A stretch of DNA of 64,000 nucleotides from an uncultured Opitutales bacterium (GTDB lineage: Bacteria; Verrucomicrobiota; Verrucomicrobiia; Opitutales; Intestinicryptomonadaceae), in NCBI GenBank assembly GCA_944389175.1, contig CALXLK010000004.1:62001-126000 (forward strand). Reading direction: 5' to 3'. This document shows positions 60,713-64,000 of this stretch, in pieces; within the stretch, counting starts at the first letter, position 1; every line of letters begins with the position of its first letter. Under the pieces are notes generated by a model. The model saw only the letters and a program-made list of their open reading frames with translations, searched no databases and was not told where the DNA came from. Position numbers and translations under genes: made by a program.

Positions 60713-61255
60713 TTATTTTTTGCAGGTTGCCCTTAAGTTTGAATTGAAAAGTAGCTTTGAGGTATCGTAGCCGAACGAGCGCGCCTTTGACAAGATTTTG
60801 GAAAGTTCGTCTTCGGGAAGTTCAGGCGTGCGCGAAAGTATCCACAAAAAATCCTTTGACGCTCCGCCGACAATCGACCAGCTGTAATCGGGGGAAACTT
60901 CCAAGATGTAATAATCTCCGTAAAATGGGAAGAAAAAGCTCACGCGCAATTTGGAATAGTCGCCCGTATTCGGCGCGTAGGCTATGCCCTCAACCGACGA
61001 GCGTTTGCCGTCGGAATTCTTTGCGCTGTTTACTATGCGTACGCGGCCGTCGTCGAGCTTTTCATACACCGCCTGCGAATCGTATTTGCCCCGCTGAAAA
61101 CGGGTGTCAAAACGCGCTATCTCGTACCACAAGCCGCAATATTTATCTATGTCGATATTCTTCGCCGTGGGCACAGACTCCGAAGAGACGCACGAAACGC
61201 CAAAAGCGCCAAACAAACCAAATATTACCGTCTTTAACAAATTTGAAACTTTCAT
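60713..61255 (-). CDS. Lipocalin family outer-membrane lipoprotein (Blc-like)
   Basis: The 180-residue protein has a lipoprotein signal with lipobox FGVSC. The lipocalin signature IDKYCGLWYEIARFDTRFQR (GxWYE) follows, then VRIVNSAKNSDGKRSSVEGI, the middle strand region FFFPFYGDYYILEVSPDYSW and LWILSRTPELPEDEL near the end. Bacterial lipocalins bind lysophospholipids or haem-like ligands at the outer membrane. It is adjacent to a glycerophosphodiesterase gene on the opposite strand (180 bp), which is suggestive for phospholipid turnover. Confidence 0.94.
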   Translation of the reverse strand: MKVSNLLKTVIFGLFGAFGVSCVSSESVPTAKNIDIDKYCGLWYEIARFDTRFQRGKYDSQAVYEKLDDGRVRIVNSAKNSDGKRSSVEGIAYAPNTGDYSKLRVSFFFPFYGDYYILEVSPDYSWSIVGGASKDFLWILSRTPELPEDELSKILSKARSFGYDTSKLLFNSNLRATCKK

Positions 61256-61434
61256 TTATACCTGCCTTGTCGCCTAAGATAATACATGTTTTATTCGGAA
61301 AAAAAAGCCTTTTTTTAACCCCAAAAAGCTGCAAATCATTCACAGGCGCGGCAAGCTTTCCCGCGAAAGCAGCATTTACAAACGCGCACAGGCTGCGTAA
61401 AAAGCTTTACAAAAGAGGACATATTAGGCATTAT

Positions 61435-62292
61435 ATGCGCATGAACTTGACCGCATGGAAATTATTTGCAGTAACGGCGCTGTTGGGAAGCGCCGCGGCG
61501 GCGTGTCTTGCCGCCGACAATACGAGGACAATTTATCTACACGCTCACAGGGGAGAGCCGAGCATGGCCCCCGAAAATACGGTGGAAAGTTTAAAATTGG
61601 CTTTTGAGCTCGGATCGCGAATGGTAGAGACGGATTTCTGGCTGTCTAAAGACGGGACGATGGTCTGCCTACACGGGCGCCGCGAGGCAAAAAAACTATG
61701 GGGCATAGACAAATCCCCCTCCGAGCTGACTTTGGAGGAGATAAAGAAAAGCGAGCTAAAAGACCCGTCAAAATACGCCGAAAAATACGCAAAATGCAAA
61801 ATTCCCGACATAGACGACGTCTTTGCGGCAATTCCCGCCGGGAAGCTCGTTGAACTGGAAATAAAGGGGTATGGGGAAAGCTTTGCAAAGAACGTAGACG
61901 AGGCTCGAAAGCGAGCCGGAATGAGCGTGAAGCAGTTTGTCATTACATCGTTTAACACATCGTACATCAAAGATTTTAAAAGCAAGTATCCCGAGTATAG
62001 AACAGCATACATAACATCGATGAAAAAAGGGGACAAACGCAAGGCCAAAGACATAATAGTAAAAGCAAAGGAAGCCGGAGCCTCGGAAGTCGCCATAGGC
62101 AACTACAGAAATATAGACAGGGACTTTGTAAAACAGATACAACAATCCGGGCTGGAAGTTGGCGTGTGGCAAGTTGAAAATCTTGACGATCTGGCATACG
62201 CCTCGTTTCTTGGCGTGAACCGCATCTGCAGCAATTACGCATGCAAACTCAGAAAACAATACAGGGCAATTAAAAATCTCGACATGCAATAA
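61435..62292 (+). CDS. Exported glycerophosphodiester phosphodiesterase family protein
   Basis: The frame is open to 60757 on this strand but that part overlaps the lipocalin gene antisense; I start at the ATG 61435 (or 61441), giving MRMNLTAWKLFAVTALLGSA, a signal peptide. Mature sequence has the GDPD motif HAHRGEPSMAPENTVESLKL, ETDFWLSKDGTMVCLHGR and ELEIKGYGESF with the metal-binding Glu, and the TIM-barrel end VEVGVWQVENLDDL-like QSGLEVGVWQVENLDDLAYA. It hydrolyses glycerophosphodiesters to glycerol-3-phosphate and alcohol in the periplasm. Confidence 0.92.
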   Translation: MRMNLTAWKLFAVTALLGSAAAACLAADNTRTIYLHAHRGEPSMAPENTVESLKLAFELGSRMVETDFWLSKDGTMVCLHGRREAKKLWGIDKSPSELTLEEIKKSELKDPSKYAEKYAKCKIPDIDDVFAAIPAGKLVELEIKGYGESFAKNVDEARKRAGMSVKQFVITSFNTSYIKDFKSKYPEYRTAYITSMKKGDKRKAKDIIVKAKEAGASEVAIGNYRNIDRDFVKQIQQSGLEVGVWQVENLDDLAYASFLGVNRICSNYACKLRKQYRAIKNLDMQ

Positions 62293-62598
62293 CGCCGCCC
62301 CAAGCGGGGATTGCAATGCTATGCCCCCGCAAAATATAGCGCCATACTCCGCCTTTGGGCACTATTCCAAATGCAAGTGCCCAACGACAACGAAGGTCGC
62401 TGTTAGGAGCGCGAATAACTGCAACTATTCGAAGGCGTTTTCGAACAACGTTTCAAATTACCCGGAAAAATAAGACACCGCTTATATAAAGCCTGAAGCA
62501 CCCGCGCACAACTTAGCAACCAAGTCCGTCGCATTGAACGCAGTGGACAAACGCTCGCTCAAAGGCTATGACGCGGATAGCCAAGCCTCCTCGGTTCG
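62293..62598. other. Non-coding region after the glycerophosphodiesterase gene
   Basis: About 300 bp with no ORF and a terminator hairpin at its right end. A small RNA ending at that terminator is possible but no known RNA family is recognised. Confidence 0.35.
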
Positions 62599-62621
62599 GA
62601 CGGCAAAATTACCGTCTTTTT
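62599..62621 (+). terminator. Intrinsic terminator, plus strand
   Basis: GACGG (62599-62603) and CCGTC (62612-62616) flank an 8-nt loop, followed by TTTTT. Confidence 0.7.
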
Positions 62622-62623
62622 CA

Positions 62624-62660
62624 AAAAAGGTCTTGCGCCAGACAAACGCAAGGCCTTTTT
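62624..62660. terminator. Bidirectional terminator between GDPD and GH2 genes
   Basis: AAAAAGGTCTTGCG (62624-62637) and CGCAAGGCCTTTTT (62647-62660) pair with one G-T wobble around a 9-nt loop, with T-runs on both strands. It serves the GH2 gene on the minus strand (135 bp after its stop) and the plus-strand transcript. Confidence 0.85.
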
Positions 62661-62794
62661 ATTCCGAGTCAAACCACAGCTTCAGCCTGCTAACGCCAAT
62701 TATTGGCGCCGCCCAAAATACCCGCCCGCAACCGTGCGGCTCAGGTGTAATCGCGCGACTTGGCCCCGGTATTTCGAATATTTTTTACCGCCGC

Positions 62795-64000
62795 CTATTT
62801 GACCTGCAGGGCAATCTTGCCCGGCTTGACGCCGTCGGCGGAAGCCTCCAACGTGCATTCGCCCGGATTCCGCGAGGCCTGCAAAATAGCGGTGAGCATG
62901 CCGCTAAAGACGCGCATTTGCGGCAGGTGGAAAAGCTCAAGCGATGTGGGGTCGCCGTTTGCAGCGGCTCTGTAAGAGGCCGCGCCGGCGGTCTTAAACT
63001 TGACTAGGCGGTTGTCCAAGGGGCAAAGATTTCCGTCCTTGTCGACAACTTTTACGGTGACGTACGCCAAGTCTTCCCCGTCGGCCGAAAGCCCCCTGCT
63101 TGACGTGGAAAGCTCTATGCGGTGGGGCGCGCCCGCCGTGTTGACAATTTTTTGGGCGGCCGGTTTGCCGTTTAAGTAAAAGCCCTTGTAGGCAATATAC
63201 TCTATCTTGCGAATGCCAAACCGCGTGGAATATTTGTCGACGAGCTTGCCCCCGGCGTATATCTGAGAGCGCGCCCAATATAAATGCGGCGCATCCGGAG
63301 ACCACAGAAGCGGCTTTTCAACTATGAAGTTCTGCGTGAACGTATCGCCGCTTTTTAGGCGGGCCCTATTCTTATTTTTGGCCACTACGGATCCGTCGGG
63401 GGCTACTATTTCCGTAGATACTTCGATCTCCTCGCCGGCCGAATTTTCTATATTCGCCTCAATCTTAACCGAGGCAAAGTCTTCTCCTACTCTCGGAGTC
63501 GTCACATAAGTTCCCCATACGCCCACGTGGATTTTTTCCGTGCTAACTACATGCACGTTGCAGTAGACCCCCGCACCGGGGTACCAGCGCGAAGATTTTT
63601 CGAGGTTCTCGAGGCGCACGGCCAACACATTGCCCTTGCCGTCTTTGTTTACAAGGCCGCTTATATCGCAGAAAAACGAGTTGTAGCCGTACGGCCAAAA
63701 GCAGGCCTTCTTGCCGTTGACAAAAACATTCGCGCGGCTCATGGCCCCGTCAAAAATGAGGGTGTGGCACTTCCCGGGCTCGACGTCAAAACGCGTCCTG
63801 TACCAGCCTACACCGGCGTACGGCAATCCGCCGGTGCGGCCTGTTTTAACGCTGGATTTCTTCTCCAGATTCTGCGTGATGACGACAGTCTGCAGGTCGT
63901 GCTTTCTGTCGAAAGGGCCGTATATGGCCCAGCCGTGGGGAACGGAGACATCCTCCCACGAAGAATCGTCATAGGAAACCGTTTCCGCGGCAAGCAAATC
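62795..64000 (-). CDS. Glycoside hydrolase family 2 (beta-galactosidase-like) protein lacking the catalytic barrel; 5' end cut by window edge
   Basis: The gene enters from the right edge, so its N-terminus is not seen; about 401 residues are visible. It begins in the GH2 sugar-binding domain: DDSSWEDVSVPHGWAIYGPF, GVGWYRTRFDVE, FVNGKKACFWPYGYNSFFCD, LENLEKSSRWYPGAGVYCN. An Ig-like domain follows up to FGIRKIEYIAYKGFYLNGKP, the point where the TIM barrel normally opens. Instead the sequence passes at once to AQKIVNTAGAPHRIELSTSS and DLAYVTVKVVDKDGN, the C-terminal Ig-like domain that normally comes after the barrel and DUF4982. The barrel with both catalytic Glu is therefore missing in frame, roughly at 63155-63170. 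This copy should be inactive as an enzyme but could bind glycan. Confidence 0.88.
   Translation of the reverse strand, partial: DLLAAETVSYDDSSWEDVSVPHGWAIYGPFDRKHDLQTVVITQNLEKKSSVKTGRTGGLPYAGVGWYRTRFDVEPGKCHTLIFDGAMSRANVFVNGKKACFWPYGYNSFFCDISGLVNKDGKGNVLAVRLENLEKSSRWYPGAGVYCNVHVVSTEKIHVGVWGTYVTTPRVGEDFASVKIEANIENSAGEEIEVSTEIVAPDGSVVAKNKNRARLKSGDTFTQNFIVEKPLLWSPDAPHLYWARSQIYAGGKLVDKYSTRFGIRKIEYIAYKGFYLNGKPAAQKIVNTAGAPHRIELSTSSRGLSADGEDLAYVTVKVVDKDGNLCPLDNRLVKFKTAGAASYRAAANGDPTSLELFHLPQMRVFSGMLTAILQASRNPGECTLEASADGVKPGKIALQVK

Noticed and set aside
60757..61434. Long N-terminal extension of the glycerophosphodiesterase frame
   Set aside because: It is antisense to the lipocalin gene and is basic, Ser/Arg-rich nonsense; a signal peptide begins at 61435.

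Overview
The window looks like a chromosomal segment of a Gram-negative, probably anaerobic, host-associated bacterium. Outer-membrane biology is shown by an RND efflux pump, lipoproteins and a surface-polysaccharide locus. Fermentative metabolism is shown by pyruvate formate-lyase and its activase. An SHD1 (SLA1-homology) domain protein, a miniature Sec-secreted YD/Rhs protein and many genes without a clear Shine-Dalgarno sequence suggest the Verrucomicrobiota/PVC group, perhaps a gut Opitutales-like lineage. That placement is inference; there is no rRNA here to confirm it.

Layout. (1) 1-2.7 kb: a small redox operon (SDR, cyclophilin-like protein, CMD-family protein) divergent from its LysR regulator, with a perfect palindrome between them. 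(2) 3.3-6.2 kb: TAT-exported sulfide:quinone-reductase-like flavoprotein, metallo-beta-lactamase-fold hydrolase and an ArsR repressor sitting on a perfect 34-bp operator. (3) 6.8-10.9 kb: a tandem-domain GT8 glycosyltransferase, a nitroreductase and tRNA-Leu, separated by long non-coding stretches with purine-rich tracts. (4) 10.9-13.7 kb: two adjacent, related secreted proteins of no family I recognise, behind a promoter that predicts a leaderless mRNA. (5) 14.1-23.6 kb: RND adaptor and pump, CstA, a two-gene fluoride channel, a UvrD/PcrA-type helicase and AroQ. (6) 23.8-36.2 kb: core genes (nif3-like, M48 protease, gatBAC, lrgAB-like, rpmH-rnpA-yidD-yidC, yebC, leuC). (7) 36.7-42 kb: a coiled-coil secreted protein, tRNA-His, a small Rhs protein whose C-terminal tip is separated by a frameshift at a T7 run, a candidate immunity protein and a truncated SHD1-hydrolase. 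(8) 42-56.5 kb: a twelve-gene surface-polysaccharide locus, all on the minus strand (flippase, two polymerase/ligase-like proteins, GT2, GT4, GT10, pyruvyl transferase, acyltransferase, SDR, MenD-like ThDP enzyme, gmd). (9) 57-64 kb: pflB-pflA, a lipocalin, a glycerophosphodiesterase and a glycoside hydrolase family 2 gene cut by the window end that has lost its catalytic barrel.

Strongest candidates for new biology: the secreted paralogue pair at 10.9-13.7 kb; the mini-Rhs tip and its partner at 39-41 kb; the catalytic-domain-less GH2 protein; the MenD-like enzyme inside a gmd/GT10 polysaccharide locus; and a set of same-strand purine-rich intergenic elements that recurs at least six times. 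No CRISPR array, insertion sequence, prophage or rRNA gene was seen.
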